From Pseudomonadota bacterium (GTDB taxonomy: Bacteria; Pseudomonadota; Alphaproteobacteria; GCA-2731375): 64,000 bases of DNA. The notes beneath the pieces were generated by a model. That model did no database searches, was not told the DNA's origin, and saw only the letters and a program-made list of their open reading frames with translations. The first letter of the stretch is position 1. Each line of letters starts with the position of its first letter. The position numbers and the translations under genes were made by a program. The stretch spans positions 20,209-84,208 of the forward strand of contig JAQBYC010000005.1 in the NCBI GenBank assembly GCA_027623205.1, written 5' to 3'. Shown here piece after piece: positions 44,207 through 54,042 of the stretch.

Positions 44207-45052
44207 ATGACCGATCAAACAACAGTTCTGCTGGACGGCTTGACATTCCCCGAGGGGCCCCGCTGGCATGATGGTCGGCTTTGGTTTTCTGACTTCTATG
44301 CCCATGAAGTCGTGGCGGTGGACCTGTCGGGCAAACGGGAAACCATTGTCGACGTGCCGGGGCAGCCTTCGGGCCTGGGCTGGACACCCGACGGGCGGCT
44401 GCTCGTGGTTTCCATGCTGGACCGCAAGCTGCTGCGCCTTGACCCAGGCGGCCTGGTGGAGGTAGCGGACCTGTCGGACCTGGCCGGATACCACTGCAAT
44501 GACATGGTGGTGGACGGCGAGGGCCGCGCCTATGTGGGCAATTTCGGCTTCAACAGCCACGGCGGCGACCCGTTCCAGACCGCCGATCTGATCCGTGTCG
44601 ATCCCGACGGCAGCACATCGGTGGCCGCGACCGGTCTGGCCTTCCCCAACGGCGCCGTCATCACCCCCGATGGCGGCACCCTGATCGTGGGCGAAACCCG
44701 CGGCAACATCTTGAGCGCCTGGGACCGCCGGCCCGACGGCTCGCTGCACAACCGGCGGGTCTGGGCTGACTTGCAGGGCGGCTGGCCCGATGGTATTTGC
44801 CTGGACGCCGATGGCGCGATCTGGGTCGCCGACCCGCGCAACAAGGAAACCATCCGGGTGCGGGAGGGTGGCGAGGTCACGGACCGCATCTCCACCGGTG
44901 AGATGGGTTCGTTCGCCTGTATGCTGGGCGGCCCGGACCGAACCACGCTGTTCATTTGCACCTGCCTGCAATCTGGGCCGGACACCGCCGCGCTTCGTTC
45001 GGGTCGGATCGAAACGATTGAGGTTAAAGTCCCCGGCGCCGGCTGGCCATAG
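44207..45052 (+). CDS. SMP-30/gluconolactonase-family lactonase
   Basis: 281-residue six-bladed beta-propeller enzyme that hydrolyses sugar or other lactones with a bound divalent metal. Metal and active-site positions are visible: FPEGPRW near residue 13 (Glu), YHCNDMVVDGEG (Asn) near 97, AFPNGAVITPDG (Asn) near 145 and WPDGICLDADG (Asp) near 195. It might serve with the uronate-dehydrogenase-like enzyme of the window, but it lies 38 kb away. Divergent from the SDR/ATP-grasp pair by 68 bases. Confidence 0.88.
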   Translation: MTDQTTVLLDGLTFPEGPRWHDGRLWFSDFYAHEVVAVDLSGKRETIVDVPGQPSGLGWTPDGRLLVVSMLDRKLLRLDPGGLVEVADLSDLAGYHCNDMVVDGEGRAYVGNFGFNSHGGDPFQTADLIRVDPDGSTSVAATGLAFPNGAVITPDGGTLIVGETRGNILSAWDRRPDGSLHNRRVWADLQGGWPDGICLDADGAIWVADPRNKETIRVREGGEVTDRISTGEMGSFACMLGGPDRTTLFICTCLQSGPDTAALRSGRIETIEVKVPGAGWP

Positions 45053-45154
45053 GGGTCAATCCACCAACCCCGGGGCCGCGACGGCAACGACGGGCAATTG
45101 ACGATGATGGCCATACCACTAATTCATGCCATGCGCCGATGTTGCGGGGACGCG

Positions 45155-45814
45155 TCAGGTCAATTTGGCATTGAACGCAACGCAAATCCTGACACCCGGC
45201 CCTTTAAAAGGCGTTACCGAGTGTTCATAGTAGCTTGGGAACATGACCAAATCACCCGCCTCAGGATTGATCGCATGGGCGGAATGCTGATGCGGTAGCC
45301 GCATAGAATTCGCCCGCGGCCGTGGGTCGACGAAGGAAATGCAGCCGTGCGGCTGCCCAGCCGTGCTGTTCTGCATGACCTTCGGCACCGTGACGTAATA
45401 GACACCGGATATATTGGCATCGGGATGCATGTGCTGGTGATTGTAGTCACCCTCCCGCATGATGACGCACCACCCCCACAATCGCAGGTTTCTCCCCTCT
45501 GGCGGGGCGGCGCACTCGTTCTCGATCAGGGGACCCACATAGGCTAAAATGCCGTCGAAAATCATTTGCCGAAGTTCAACGATGGCCCCGTCTTTGCCCG
45601 ACAACAATTGCGTGTCGCTGTGATAGCCGCCAAGGTTTGACGTGCCGGCCAGTTTGTTGCGTTCACGTTTTTCAAGTGCAAGCAGGTAGCGGTGCAGCCG
45701 GCCATTCAGATCCTCAGTACCCTTATGCCGGCGGCGCATGAAGGTGGTTGGGAAATGATTCGAGATCTGGTCTTCGAAAGCAGTATCCGCGGTCATGATT
45801 TTATGGTCCGGCAT
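45155..45814 (-). CDS. Putative 2-oxoglutarate-Fe(II) oxygenase
   Basis: 219 residues of the putative 2OG-oxygenase family with a double-stranded beta helix. The iron-binding H-x-D is in QHMHPDANISGVYYV and the distal His in YYEHSVTPF, with Arg in VRICVAFNAKL for the 2OG carboxylate. HGCISFVDPRPRANSM is a family stretch. Members are thought to hydroxylate small molecules or proteins; substrates are not known. No good Shine-Dalgarno marks the start at 45814, and ATG six codons later is possible. Confidence 0.82.
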   Translation of the reverse strand: MPDHKIMTADTAFEDQISNHFPTTFMRRRHKGTEDLNGRLHRYLLALEKRERNKLAGTSNLGGYHSDTQLLSGKDGAIVELRQMIFDGILAYVGPLIENECAAPPEGRNLRLWGWCVIMREGDYNHQHMHPDANISGVYYVTVPKVMQNSTAGQPHGCISFVDPRPRANSMRLPHQHSAHAINPEAGDLVMFPSYYEHSVTPFKGPGVRICVAFNAKLT

Positions 45815-45968
45815 GTCAGATAATTTTCAACAGGTATATACAGTGTTACCCTTCACAAGGCATGCCTGTTCTCCAAACCGGAGGCGGCGAAACCAGCGCC
45901 GCGTCAGCCCCTGAAACCTTTCACGCCAGTCAACTGACCCCATATGGCCGAATTGCACATGACCCCGG

Positions 45969-46829
45969 CTAGTTCGAGGGCGCTCCATTACCACTGGTTT
46001 CGTCGCTGGTTTCGTCTTCGCTGCCTTCAATATCCGGCCCATCGCCCGGGTCCGGGTTGTCCGGGTCCGGGTTATCCAGGGTTTTAACAAAGCGCAGTTG
46101 CGCCCGGTAACTGAAGGGCACAGAGGCCAGATACAACACACCCATAACCGACAACACAAGCCAGGGATAGCTGGACAAAACCGCCGCGACGATGCCGACC
46201 ACCACCAACAGAGGCAGCACCAGGTCCCGGCGTATGCGTACCCGCTTGAGGGAATAGGTGGGGACCCGGCTAATCATCATGAAGGCCACCAGCAGCAGCC
46301 AGGCAGCCATCAAGGCCGGCTGGCGCAGGAAGCTGCTTTCGATTTGAAAGCTGATGGCCATGGGCAACATCACCATACAGGCCCCCGCCGGGGCCGCCAT
46401 GCCCGTAAAGAAATAACTGGCCCAGACCGGGCGGTCCGGATTATCCAGGGCTGTGTTAAAGCGGGCCAGCCGCAAGGCACAACAGGTGCTGTAGGCCAGA
46501 CCTGCGATCCAGCCCACGCCGCCCAGGGCCTCGGTGCTCCACAAATAAACCACCAGCGCCGGCGCCACGCCAAAAGCAATGAAATCCGAAAGGGAATCCA
46601 ATTCAGCGCCAAATTTGGTCGCCCCTTTCAACAACCGTGCCATCCGCCCGTCCAGACCATCCAGAATACCCGCGATGATGATCGCCGCCACCGCCAGTTG
46701 CCATTTTTCCTGCATCGCAAAGCGGATCGCCGACATGCCGGCGCAGAGCGCCAGGACTGTCAGGATATTGGGAATAAGGCTGTTGACCGGTAATTCGCGA
46801 AACCGGCGATTGCGCCGCCCGATTTTCAT
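45969..46829 (-). CDS. pssA: CDP-diacylglycerol-serine O-phosphatidyltransferase
   Basis: 286 residues with about seven hydrophobic helices. The CDP-alcohol phosphotransferase motif D60-G-R-M-A-R65-x8-G74-x3-D78-x3-D82 is complete. The enzyme makes phosphatidylserine from CDP-diacylglycerol and serine in the inner membrane. The C-terminal 30 residues are unusually acidic, rich in Asp, Glu, Pro and Ser. ATG at 46829 with GGGAGAGGTG upstream overlaps the psd stop codon by 4 bases, so the two steps of phosphatidylethanolamine synthesis are coupled, in the order psd-pssA. Confidence 0.93.
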   Translation of the reverse strand: MKIGRRNRRFRELPVNSLIPNILTVLALCAGMSAIRFAMQEKWQLAVAAIIIAGILDGLDGRMARLLKGATKFGAELDSLSDFIAFGVAPALVVYLWSTEALGGVGWIAGLAYSTCCALRLARFNTALDNPDRPVWASYFFTGMAAPAGACMVMLPMAISFQIESSFLRQPALMAAWLLLVAFMMISRVPTYSLKRVRIRRDLVLPLLVVVGIVAAVLSSYPWLVLSVMGVLYLASVPFSYRAQLRFVKTLDNPDPDNPDPGDGPDIEGSEDETSDETSGNGAPSN

Positions 46830-47518
46830 CGCACCTCTCCCTGCCGCGGCGCTTCGACGCCATCGCAATCAGCCAGCACCGTTTCCCCCGCCACGGCGGT
46901 CTGTCCCACCGCCACCAGAGGCGCCGTGCCCTCGTCCAGATATACGTCAACCCGACTGCCGAAGCGGATCAAGCCAAAGCGCGCGCCCACATGCACCCGC
47001 TGTCCCTCGTACAGGCTGCAAACGATCCGCCGCGCCACCAGGCCGGCAATCTGCACGAAAGCGATATCCTGGCCCCCTGAAGTGGTCATGCGGATCGCCT
47101 GGCGTTCATTGTCCGTCGAAGCCTTGTCAAGCGAGGCATTGAGGAACTTGCCCGGCCGATAGGATACCGCCGTGATCTCGCCATCAATGGGTATGCGGTT
47201 TACGTGCACATCGAACACGTTCATGAAGACGGCAATGCGTTGGCGGGGCTTTTCGCCCATCCCCAATTCCGCCGGCGGCACGGCCATTTCGATGGATTGC
47301 ACCACGCCATCAGCCGGCGAAATGATCAGACCGTCGCGGGTCGGTGTGATGCGGTCGGGATCACGAAAAAAATAGACGCACCAGCAGGTCAGCAACACGC
47401 CAAGCCAGCCCAACGGATCAGCGATCCAGAACAGGATAATCGTTGCCAGGGCAAAAATCGCGATGAAACGATAACCCTCGCGGTTGATCGGGACGATCAC
47501 AGCCTTCAATGCATCCAT
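46826..47518 (-). CDS. psd: Phosphatidylserine decarboxylase proenzyme (short form)
   Basis: 230 residues, the short type common in alphaproteobacteria. The N-terminus has one or two hydrophobic helices (about 17-52), with FFRDPDR after them. [17 protein letters not shown] is a family segment. The self-cleavage site is G187-S188 in [10 protein letters not shown], where the serine becomes the pyruvoyl cofactor. It converts phosphatidylserine to phosphatidylethanolamine and is coupled by overlap to pssA. The ABC exporter gene is 53 bases upstream on the same strand. Confidence 0.93.
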   Translation of the reverse strand: MDALKAVIVPINREGYRFIAIFALATIILFWIADPLGWLGVLLTCWCVYFFRDPDRITPTRDGLIISPADGVVQSIEMAVPPAELGMGEKPRQRIAVFMNVFDVHVNRIPIDGEITAVSYRPGKFLNASLDKASTDNERQAIRMTTSGGQDIAFVQIAGLVARRIVCSLYEGQRVHVGARFGLIRFGSRVDVYLDEGTAPLVAVGQTAVAGETVLADCDGVEAPRQGEVR

Positions 47519-47571
47519 TCCGTCGTCTATTCCACGTTGGCGGTAGCGGCTCCCGGCCCGCAGCCAAACAT

Positions 47572-49470
47572 CTAAACCACCGGTTCCTTTTCCGCGACCT
47601 GATTTTCAAACACTATCGGTAGACCATCCTTATCCAGCCGCTCCAGCCGTTGCAAGGCCTCGGCCTGCTCCTGCTGTCTTTGCCACATGTCGGCGTAGGT
47701 GCCGTTCGCGGCCAACAGCGTCTCGTGTCGGCCCTTCTCGACTATGCGGCCAGCTTCCAACACGATGATTTCATCGGCATCGACGATAGTGGATAGGCGA
47801 TGGGCGATGACCAGGGTGGTGCGGTCGCGGGAGACCAGACGCAATGCGGCCTGAATTTCCTTTTCCGTCCGCGAGTCCAGGGCCGAGGTCGCTTCGTCGA
47901 ATAACAGGATCGCCGGATTTTTCAGGATCGTCCGGGCAATCGCGACCCGTTGCTTTTCACCGCCCGAGAGTTTGAGGCCCCGCTCGCCAACGGGCGAATT
48001 ATATCCTTCGGGCAGGGCAGCGACAAAATCATGAATCTGGGCCAGCTTGGCCGCCGCCTCGATCTCTTCATCCGAGGCGTCGACGCGGCCATAGCGGATA
48101 TTGTAACGGATGGAATCGTTAAACAGAACCGTGTCCTGCGGTACAATTCCCACGCTCGCGCGCAGCGATTGCTGGGTCACCTGTCGTATATCCTGGCCAT
48201 CGACCAACACGCGCCCGCCCTGGACGTCGTAAAATCGGAACAGGATGCGGGAAATGGTCGATTTGCCGGCCCCCGACGGACCGACGATCGCGACTGTATT
48301 GCCCGCCGGTACGCGAAAGCTGACCCCATGCAGGATTTGCCGTTCATTCGCGTAACCGAAATCTACGTTCTCGAACACCACCTCGCCGGCATTGATATTC
48401 AGCGGCGCGGCATTCGGGGCATCGGCGATTTCCGCATGCACCTCAATCAACTCGAACATCTTGTCCATGTCCACCAGGCTTTGCTTGATCTCGCGGTAGA
48501 CGAAGCCCAGAAATCCCAAGGGTTGGTACATCTGCATCATAAAGGTGTTGATTAGGACAAAATCGCCAAGGGTCAGATCGCCGCTAACAATGCCCCGCGC
48601 TGCCAATAGCATTACCGTGCCCATACCAAGGGCGATGATCACGCCCTGGCTGATATTTAGCACGGCCAGGGATGTTTGGCTGCGTACGGCGGCGGTTTCA
48701 TAGCGCGACATTGATTGGTCGAAGCGGGTCGCCTCGTGGCCCTCGTTGCCAAAATATTTCACGGTTTCGAAATTCAATAGACTGTCGATGGCCCGTGAAC
48801 TGGCCTCGCTGTCGGTGCGGTTCATCTCGCGCCGATGCTTCAGACGCCATTCCGTCACGCTCAACGTGACGGCGATATAGACTGCCACCGCGAACAGGGT
48901 AACACCCGAATAATCTGCCCCATAGTTGATCAACAGCACGCCACAGACCAGGGACAGTTCCAGCAGGGTGGGAAGAATATTGAACAGGGAAAACCGCAAC
49001 AGAAAATCGATCCCCTTGGTGCCCCGTTCAATGACCCGGCTTAACCCGCCCGTGCGCCGGTCGAGATGGAAGGCCAGGGAGAGGTTATGCAAATGGCGAA
49101 AGACCTGCAGGGCGACGGTGCGCAGGGCATGTTGGCCAACCTTGGCGAAGACCGCATCCCGCAGTTCACCAAAGGCCTGGCTTGCCAACCGCGCCGCGCC
49201 ATAGGCCAGGATCATCAGAATGGGCACAGCCACGGCGGCCCCGACTTTTCCGTCCAGGCCGGTAACATTCAACAAATCTATGACTTCCTTGTAGACGAAC
49301 GGAATAGAGACGATCGCGATCTTGGCTGCGGCCAGCAGCACGATGGCCACGATGACCCGAAGCCGCAGATCCCAGCGCCCCCGAGGCCACAAATATGGCA
49401 TCAAGGTAGCCAGTGTTCGCCAATGACTGCGGCTGGACCCCTCGGCTGTGGGATCAAAACTTCTACGCAT
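47572..49470 (-). CDS. Atm1/HMT1-type ABC exporter (half transporter)
   Basis: 632 residues. Six membrane helices span about residues 35-330, followed by an ATPase domain with Walker [11 protein letters not shown]-loop [12 protein letters not shown], signature [16 protein letters not shown], Walker [13 protein letters not shown] and [12 protein letters not shown]. Atm1 relatives export glutathione-linked sulfur or metal compounds and are widespread in alphaproteobacteria. ATG at 49470 ([11 protein letters not shown]) is chosen because the longer open frame to 49686 has no homology and GGGGATGGCGAG lies before the ATG. Confidence 0.9.
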   Translation of the reverse strand: MRRSFDPTAEGSSRSHWRTLATLMPYLWPRGRWDLRLRVIVAIVLLAAAKIAIVSIPFVYKEVIDLLNVTGLDGKVGAAVAVPILMILAYGAARLASQAFGELRDAVFAKVGQHALRTVALQVFRHLHNLSLAFHLDRRTGGLSRVIERGTKGIDFLLRFSLFNILPTLLELSLVCGVLLINYGADYSGVTLFAVAVYIAVTLSVTEWRLKHRREMNRTDSEASSRAIDSLLNFETVKYFGNEGHEATRFDQSMSRYETAAVRSQTSLAVLNISQGVIIALGMGTVMLLAARGIVSGDLTLGDFVLINTFMMQMYQPLGFLGFVYREIKQSLVDMDKMFELIEVHAEIADAPNAAPLNINAGEVVFENVDFGYANERQILHGVSFRVPAGNTVAIVGPSGAGKSTISRILFRFYDVQGGRVLVDGQDIRQVTQQSLRASVGIVPQDTVLFNDSIRYNIRYGRVDASDEEIEAAAKLAQIHDFVAALPEGYNSPVGERGLKLSGGEKQRVAIARTILKNPAILLFDEATSALDSRTEKEIQAALRLVSRDRTTLVIAHRLSTIVDADEIIVLEAGRIVEKGRHETLLAANGTYADMWQRQQEQAEALQRLERLDKDGLPIVFENQVAEKEPVV

Positions 49471-49762
49471 GATAACTCGCCATCCCCAGCATCGCGCAAT
49501 TCTGCGCTGGACCGCCTTGCAGATATGTATGCTGTTCGACTGCAAAAGAATAGGGAATAGGAAAATTTCTCCTGAATCCAACAGCGGGCCCGCGGCGGAA
49601 AGAAGAACACACCGAGGCCCGGCACAGGCTTTGCCGAATAACCAGCCCCGCTCATGGGAACCCATAGTGAAAAAGGGAAGCCACAAAAGAGAAAGAGCCG
49701 TTCGTTTACTCGAAGTTAACTCCGCCAGGATGTAATCACCGTCGAAACAGGGGATGGGATTA
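49471..49762. other. Divergent intergenic region
   Basis: Contains the promoters of the Atm1-type exporter gene (minus) and the small hypothetical gene (plus). No clear hairpin, tRNA, or regulator site was seen. An open frame on the minus strand extends from the exporter gene through it but has no family support. Confidence 0.4.
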
Positions 49763-50251
49763 ATGTCTGTCGGCTACCAGGATGATCTTGACAAGAATTG
49801 GAATATTTCAGCCGCCATGCCCGAAACGGCGGCACCGGCTGACGGTATAAAGTACGCCACCCTGAACGCGGCACTGGACCAGGCCGGCTCGGTCTTAGGT
49901 GATATGCGCGGGAACCTGCCGATCGCCTTTCGCTTCAAATGGCACGACATGGTGATATTTTGCCAAATCGTCGAGCGGGACTCCGAGGTGGTGCTGGATC
50001 TGGCCACCGATCTAGGCCCGCTGCCGTTCACAATCGAAAACAGCGCGCGGCGCGGCTATTTAAAGGAACTGGGCGGTTCCAAAACTAATTTACCTATTGG
50101 CGAATTCGTCTTGACGGAACGCCGCCGGTTTCGCCACTGCGTCACCCAGACCATGAGCACGCCCATAACTGGCAGCCACATTGTCACAACGGTCGTACAA
50201 TCTCTTTTGACAGCCCGGCCTTATTACGAACTGGCCAAAGCCCGGCTGTAG
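49763..50251 (+). CDS. Conserved-looking small cytoplasmic protein, function unknown
   Basis: 162 residues without signal peptide or membrane helix. A mid-protein core LPIAFRFKWHDMVIFCQIVERDSEVVLDLATDLGPLPFTIE reads as beta strands, and the C-terminus STPITGSHIVTTVVQSLLTARPYYELAKAR as helices. No family was recognised. ATG at 49763 is preferred to the one 3 codons upstream because AGGGG lies 9 bases before it. It converges on hspQ. Its regular codon use suggests a true gene. Confidence 0.65.
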   Translation: MSVGYQDDLDKNWNISAAMPETAAPADGIKYATLNAALDQAGSVLGDMRGNLPIAFRFKWHDMVIFCQIVERDSEVVLDLATDLGPLPFTIENSARRGYLKELGGSKTNLPIGEFVLTERRRFRHCVTQTMSTPITGSHIVTTVVQSLLTARPYYELAKARL

Positions 50252-50304
50252 GATGCCGGCGACAGGCCCGATGATCGGCACCGTCCAGCCTGCCGCAGCC
50301 AGTT

Positions 50305-50637
50305 CTAGTTCATGGGGAGACCGCGGCGGACGTAGCGGCCGTCTTCAACGCAGATGAAATAGTCTTCCACTTCCGGGTGGCGCACCGGCACTTCGTTATC
50401 GTCGGTCAGCAAATTCTGTTCCGAGACATAGGCCACATATGTGGTTTGCGCGTTCTCCGCCAGCAGATGATAAAATGGCTGATCACGTCGTGGGCGAACA
50501 TCTTCCGGGATCGACATCAGCCATTCCTCGGAATTGGCGAAGACCGGATCCACGTCGAAAACCACCCCCCGGAAGGGGTGGATACGGTGCTTAACGACAT
50601 CGCCGATCTGGAATTTCGCGACCATTACTGTCGTCAC
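50305..50637 (-). CDS. hspQ: Heat shock protein HspQ
   Basis: 110 residues. Family core KFQIGDVVKHRIHPFRGVVFDVDPVF, then RRDQPFYHLLAEN and TTYVAYVSEQNLL..D. HspQ (YccV) proteins are small SH3-like factors that bind hemimethylated DNA in vitro and modulate Lon in enterics. The start is probably GTG at 50637 with GAGGAG 11 bases before; the family usually begins at the ATG four codons later. Confidence 0.9.
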   Translation of the reverse strand: MTTVMVAKFQIGDVVKHRIHPFRGVVFDVDPVFANSEEWLMSIPEDVRPRRDQPFYHLLAENAQTTYVAYVSEQNLLTDDNEVPVRHPEVEDYFICVEDGRYVRRGLPMN

Positions 50638-50699
50638 GGGATCTCTGGCTCCTCATCCTACACTGGTATCAATGATTCCTAATCCTTATTAGCACAACA

Positions 50700-51044
50700 T
50701 TAGCCATTGATCACCTGCCAGTTTCCGTCCGGCTGCCGACAGGCAAGGCCATAAGCTTGTTGCGACGGACCATTGATGACAACACTATTTTGCTACTCCC
50801 GGCAATAGCAGCCAGCGTCCGGGCGTCCCCCGCGGGTCGGTCGGATTTCACCATGACTGCCACTGTGGGGATTGGACCATTGAATGGTTTCACTTATCGG
50901 CGCGAAATGGGCCTGTTGTTGGGCATTGGAGAGGACAATACGGTCCGCCCGATCCAGCGAGCGGCCAATCTCGGCGCCCGGAAAAGCGCCCATCACAGTT
51001 CCGGCGGCCACGGCGACAAGCCGGCCGCGGCTCGTGGTCTTCAT
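50700..51044 (-). pseudogene. Glycine-zipper/17-kDa-surface-antigen-like gene with in-frame amber stop
   Basis: From ATG 51044 (GAGGAG upstream) the frame reads a hydrophobic start, GRSLDRADR, TIQWSNPHSGSHGEIRPT and GCYCRE, then TAG at 50793-50795. It continues in the same frame with [20 protein letters not shown] and [10 protein letters not shown] to a TAA at 50700. Intact relatives continue YCREFQ or YCREYQ without a break and end just so, hence a single-base nonsense change (for example TAC to TAG). The conserved cysteines lie on both sides of the stop. The N-terminus is also short, lacking a clear lipobox. A recent loss is likely; amber readthrough cannot be excluded. Confidence 0.8.
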
Positions 51045-51196
51045 AACCATCTCCTCGGTTTCAGTTGCGCTTTATTGGAATGAGAGATCGCCATCGCCTG
51101 TCTGAATGGATCCTGAGAACTCTATTCACCTTAGGTTCATCTTTCCAACAATCGTGAACCGCCGTAGGATCAACCTGGCAATAAGGGAGCAAATAC

Positions 51197-52102
51197 GTGG
51201 CCAGCACCAAGAGCGCCGATACCGAAGGCGCGAAACAGGCGATCCTGGACTATTGCCTGCGCAAAGGCGCCCTGGCGGCAGGCGTCGCCGATCTCGAAGC
51301 GTTGGAGCGCATCGCCCCGCCGGGTCATCGGCCCAGCGACCTTATGCCCAAGGTCAAATCCGTCATTTCCCTGGGCGTTGGCGGCCAGACCCAGGGCGCC
51401 TGGTCGGTGCCAGCCAAGGCCATGGGTTATTTCGGCTCAACCGAGACGCGGGCCTATACCATTGCCTATGGAGCGGCCTTTTTTATCGAGGGGATGTACC
51501 AGACACCGGCGATTTATTGCCCGCCGGACATGGATAATGAAAAAGGCCCCCGGGTACCATTGCAAAGTCTGAAACTGCATGCCGAGATCGCGGGCATCGG
51601 CGCCCGCTCGCTGGCCGGCGACATCCTGTTGCATCCGGAATTTGGCTACATGTACTACGCCTCGATCTTCACGGAACTGGCGTTGGAACCTGATCAGCCC
51701 ATGGCGGAGAATCCCTGCCCGGCACCCTCCTGTGTTTCCATGTACCGCCAGATCGGGCGCACGCCGTGCCAGAAATTCTGTCCCGTACAATGCCTCTCGG
51801 GCCATATTGACGCAGACGGCAAGCAAGCCGAAATGCACTATGACATGGCCGCCTGCGCCGAGATGAGCCAACAATACGAGGCCGTGCCCGCCTTGTTGGC
51901 GGAGGCCATGGCGGCCGAAGACGCCCAAGGCCGCGATGACATACTGTTCGATCCCGACAACAAAATGCTCTGGTACAAAATGTCCGTCGGCTCCGGCGGG
52001 TTGTTGGCGCAATGTTTTGAATGCATGCGGGTCTGCCCTATCGCCACCAAATCACCCCTGGCCGATCCCATCCGCCGTTCCAAAGCCAAGGCAGCCACCT
52101 GA
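51197..52102 (+). CDS. QueG-related 4Fe-4S protein
   Basis: 301 residues. The C-terminal ferredoxin-like section has CPAPSCVSMYRQIGRTPCQKFCPVQCLSG and LAQCFECMRVCPIA, enough cysteines for two clusters, in the style of epoxyqueuosine-reductase C-terminal domains. The N-terminal domain (1-170) resembles the QueG/reductive-dehalogenase-like fold region, but the cobalamin-binding part is not evident. It is therefore an electron-transfer or reductase protein of unknown substrate. GTG at 51197 has AAGGGAG 8 bases before it. It directly precedes the acyl-CoA ligase gene (2-base gap). Confidence 0.8.
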   Translation: MASTKSADTEGAKQAILDYCLRKGALAAGVADLEALERIAPPGHRPSDLMPKVKSVISLGVGGQTQGAWSVPAKAMGYFGSTETRAYTIAYGAAFFIEGMYQTPAIYCPPDMDNEKGPRVPLQSLKLHAEIAGIGARSLAGDILLHPEFGYMYYASIFTELALEPDQPMAENPCPAPSCVSMYRQIGRTPCQKFCPVQCLSGHIDADGKQAEMHYDMAACAEMSQQYEAVPALLAEAMAAEDAQGRDDILFDPDNKMLWYKMSVGSGGLLAQCFECMRVCPIATKSPLADPIRRSKAKAAT

Positions 52103-52104
52103 TC

Positions 52105-54042
52105 ATGGCGCGCGGGTTAAGCCGGCAGCAGATCGGCGTTACAGTGGCGATGATCGACAGCTATGGCGATCTGGTTTTCGAGATGAGCCATAACAAGCAG
52201 ACCCGCCGGGGCGACCCGATCCGAGAACTGGACTTCGCGGCAATCGAGGCACGGCGGGGCGAACTGGGTATGAGCGATGGCCAAATCGCCCAGCGCATCG
52301 GCCTTAGCGAAATCCAGGTGATGTATATCCGCACTACGATGGAGCGACGGCGCTTTCGCACAAATCATTTCCAGCGGCTGTTGGAGTTGGGCGGTGGCAA
52401 ACGCTTTCGCCACGAACGCTTCACGGCTCATGAAGACCGTTTCCAGTATCACGACGATGCCATTGCCTTGCGCGAGGCCATGACGTTCAATCCTGAACGC
52501 GCCCGCTATTACGCCGAACAAGGCTGGTGGGCCGATGATACCTTGAGTGGTTGGCTGGCGCGCAATGTCGCCGAACGGCCGGCCGCGCCGGCGGTCATCC
52601 TGGACGGGGTGGTTATGGACTACGCCAGCCTGGCCGCGCGGGTGGACCGTTTGGCCGGTGGCTTGCACGGCCTCGGCCTGGGGCCTGGCGATGTCATTGC
52701 GGTGCAGTTGCCGAATGTACCCGATTATCTGGTCGGCTATCTGGCCATTGCCCGTCTGGGTGCGGTGATGACAACGCTCTATATGCCGCACCGGGGACGG
52801 GAATTCGCAACTCTTCTGGGTCACAGCCGGGCCCGGGCAATGATCTGTTTGAGCGACGCCGGCGGTTTCCCGGCCGCGCAAACCGCGCTGGACTTGGATC
52901 TCGAAAAACTGCAATCGGTGATCGCGATCGGCACGGATGTGGCAAAAGCGGTACCGGGCGCGGTGCCATTCGAGGATCTGGCCGCCGGCACGGCCAGCGC
53001 AGACGCGTTGGGCTTGCCGCTCCCGGTGGCCGCCGACCCGTTCCTGTTGCTCTACACCTCCGGCACCACGGCCAGCCCCAAGGCGGTGCCGCACAATTCC
53101 CACACCATGCTGGGCAATGCCCGTCTGGGCGCGGCAGAGCACCAGTTGAGCGCCGACGATGTTATATTGTCGGCCCCGCCGTTCGGACATCTGTTCGCGC
53201 TATATTCCTTTCATCTGGCGCTCTATTCCGGCGCGGCCAATCTATTGCTGCCCGCTTTCACGCCGCCCGATTTAGCCGCCACCATCGAGGCTGGCGGCGC
53301 CACTGCCCTGTTCGCCGCTCCGGCCCATATGGCCGCCTGTCTGGGCATGGGCCTGTTCGACAAGCACGACTGCAGCTCCCTCGGCCTGATGGTGCTATCG
53401 GGTAGCGCGGTGCCTGACGAGATGGCCCGCGCCGTTGATCGCAAACTACCCGACTGCGCCATCAACCAGCTATGGGGCATGACAGAGACACAGGGTGCGC
53501 TGTACTGCCGCCCCGGCGACAGCATAGAGACAGCGGCAACCTCTGCAGGTCAGCCCGCCCCCGGTGTGGAAGCGCGAATCAACGATGACGGCGAGCTACA
53601 GGTACGCGGCTCCATGCTGTTTCCAGGCTATTTCGACAATCCAGGCGCCAACGCGGCCGCATTTACCAAAGACGGCTGGTTCCGCAGTGGCGATCTGGCC
53701 AGCCAGGACAGGCAAGGCAATATCGCCATCACCGGCCGTATCAAGGACATAATCAACCGCGGCGGTGTGAAATATAACCCGCGCGAGATCGAAGATCTTT
53801 TGGACAAACATCCCGGCATCGCGCAATCGGCCATCGTACCCATGCCCGACAATGTGCTGGGGGAGCGGGCCTGCTGCTTCGCCGTCGCCATCGATCCGGA
53901 TATCGATCTCGATGGTCTGTGCCAATATCTGCTGGGTCACGGCATCGCCAAAACCAAACTGCCTGAACGCCTGGTCCTGGTAGCCGAAATGCCGCTGACC
54001 CCGACCCGTAAGATCATCAAGGGGCGCTTGTTCCTACCCTAG
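52105..54042 (+). CDS. AMP-forming acyl-CoA ligase with HTH-like N-terminal extension
   Basis: 645 residues. The ligase part begins near residue 115 (YYAEQGWWADDTLSGWLARN, as in cyclohexanecarboxylate-CoA-ligase-like proteins) and has the ATP loop LLYTSGTTASPKAVP, the adenine motif LWGMTETQGA, YRSGDLA-like WFRSGDLASQD, and the hinge GRIKDIINRGGVKYNPREIE, with catalytic Lys in TPTRKIIKG. Residues 1-110 are extra: they include MSDGQIAQRIGLSEIQVMYIRT, which looks like a helix-turn-helix, then a basic stretch RRRFRTNHFQR. Fusion of DNA-binding-like and ligase parts is unusual. The TAG stop is formed by the first bases of the repeat at 54041. Operon with the QueG-like gene. Confidence 0.88.
   Translation: MARGLSRQQIGVTVAMIDSYGDLVFEMSHNKQTRRGDPIRELDFAAIEARRGELGMSDGQIAQRIGLSEIQVMYIRTTMERRRFRTNHFQRLLELGGGKRFRHERFTAHEDRFQYHDDAIALREAMTFNPERARYYAEQGWWADDTLSGWLARNVAERPAAPAVILDGVVMDYASLAARVDRLAGGLHGLGLGPGDVIAVQLPNVPDYLVGYLAIARLGAVMTTLYMPHRGREFATLLGHSRARAMICLSDAGGFPAAQTALDLDLEKLQSVIAIGTDVAKAVPGAVPFEDLAAGTASADALGLPLPVAADPFLLLYTSGTTASPKAVPHNSHTMLGNARLGAAEHQLSADDVILSAPPFGHLFALYSFHLALYSGAANLLLPAFTPPDLAATIEAGGATALFAAPAHMAACLGMGLFDKHDCSSLGLMVLSGSAVPDEMARAVDRKLPDCAINQLWGMTETQGALYCRPGDSIETAATSAGQPAPGVEARINDDGELQVRGSMLFPGYFDNPGANAAAFTKDGWFRSGDLASQDRQGNIAITGRIKDIINRGGVKYNPREIEDLLDKHPGIAQSAIVPMPDNVLGERACCFAVAIDPDIDLDGLCQYLLGHGIAKTKLPERLVLVAEMPLTPTRKIIKGRLFLP

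Noticed and set aside
45815-45860. CTGTATATACCTGTT-like sequence as a LexA box
   Set aside because: It lacks the second half (CAG) of the enteric box and does not resemble the GTTC-type box of alphaproteobacteria.
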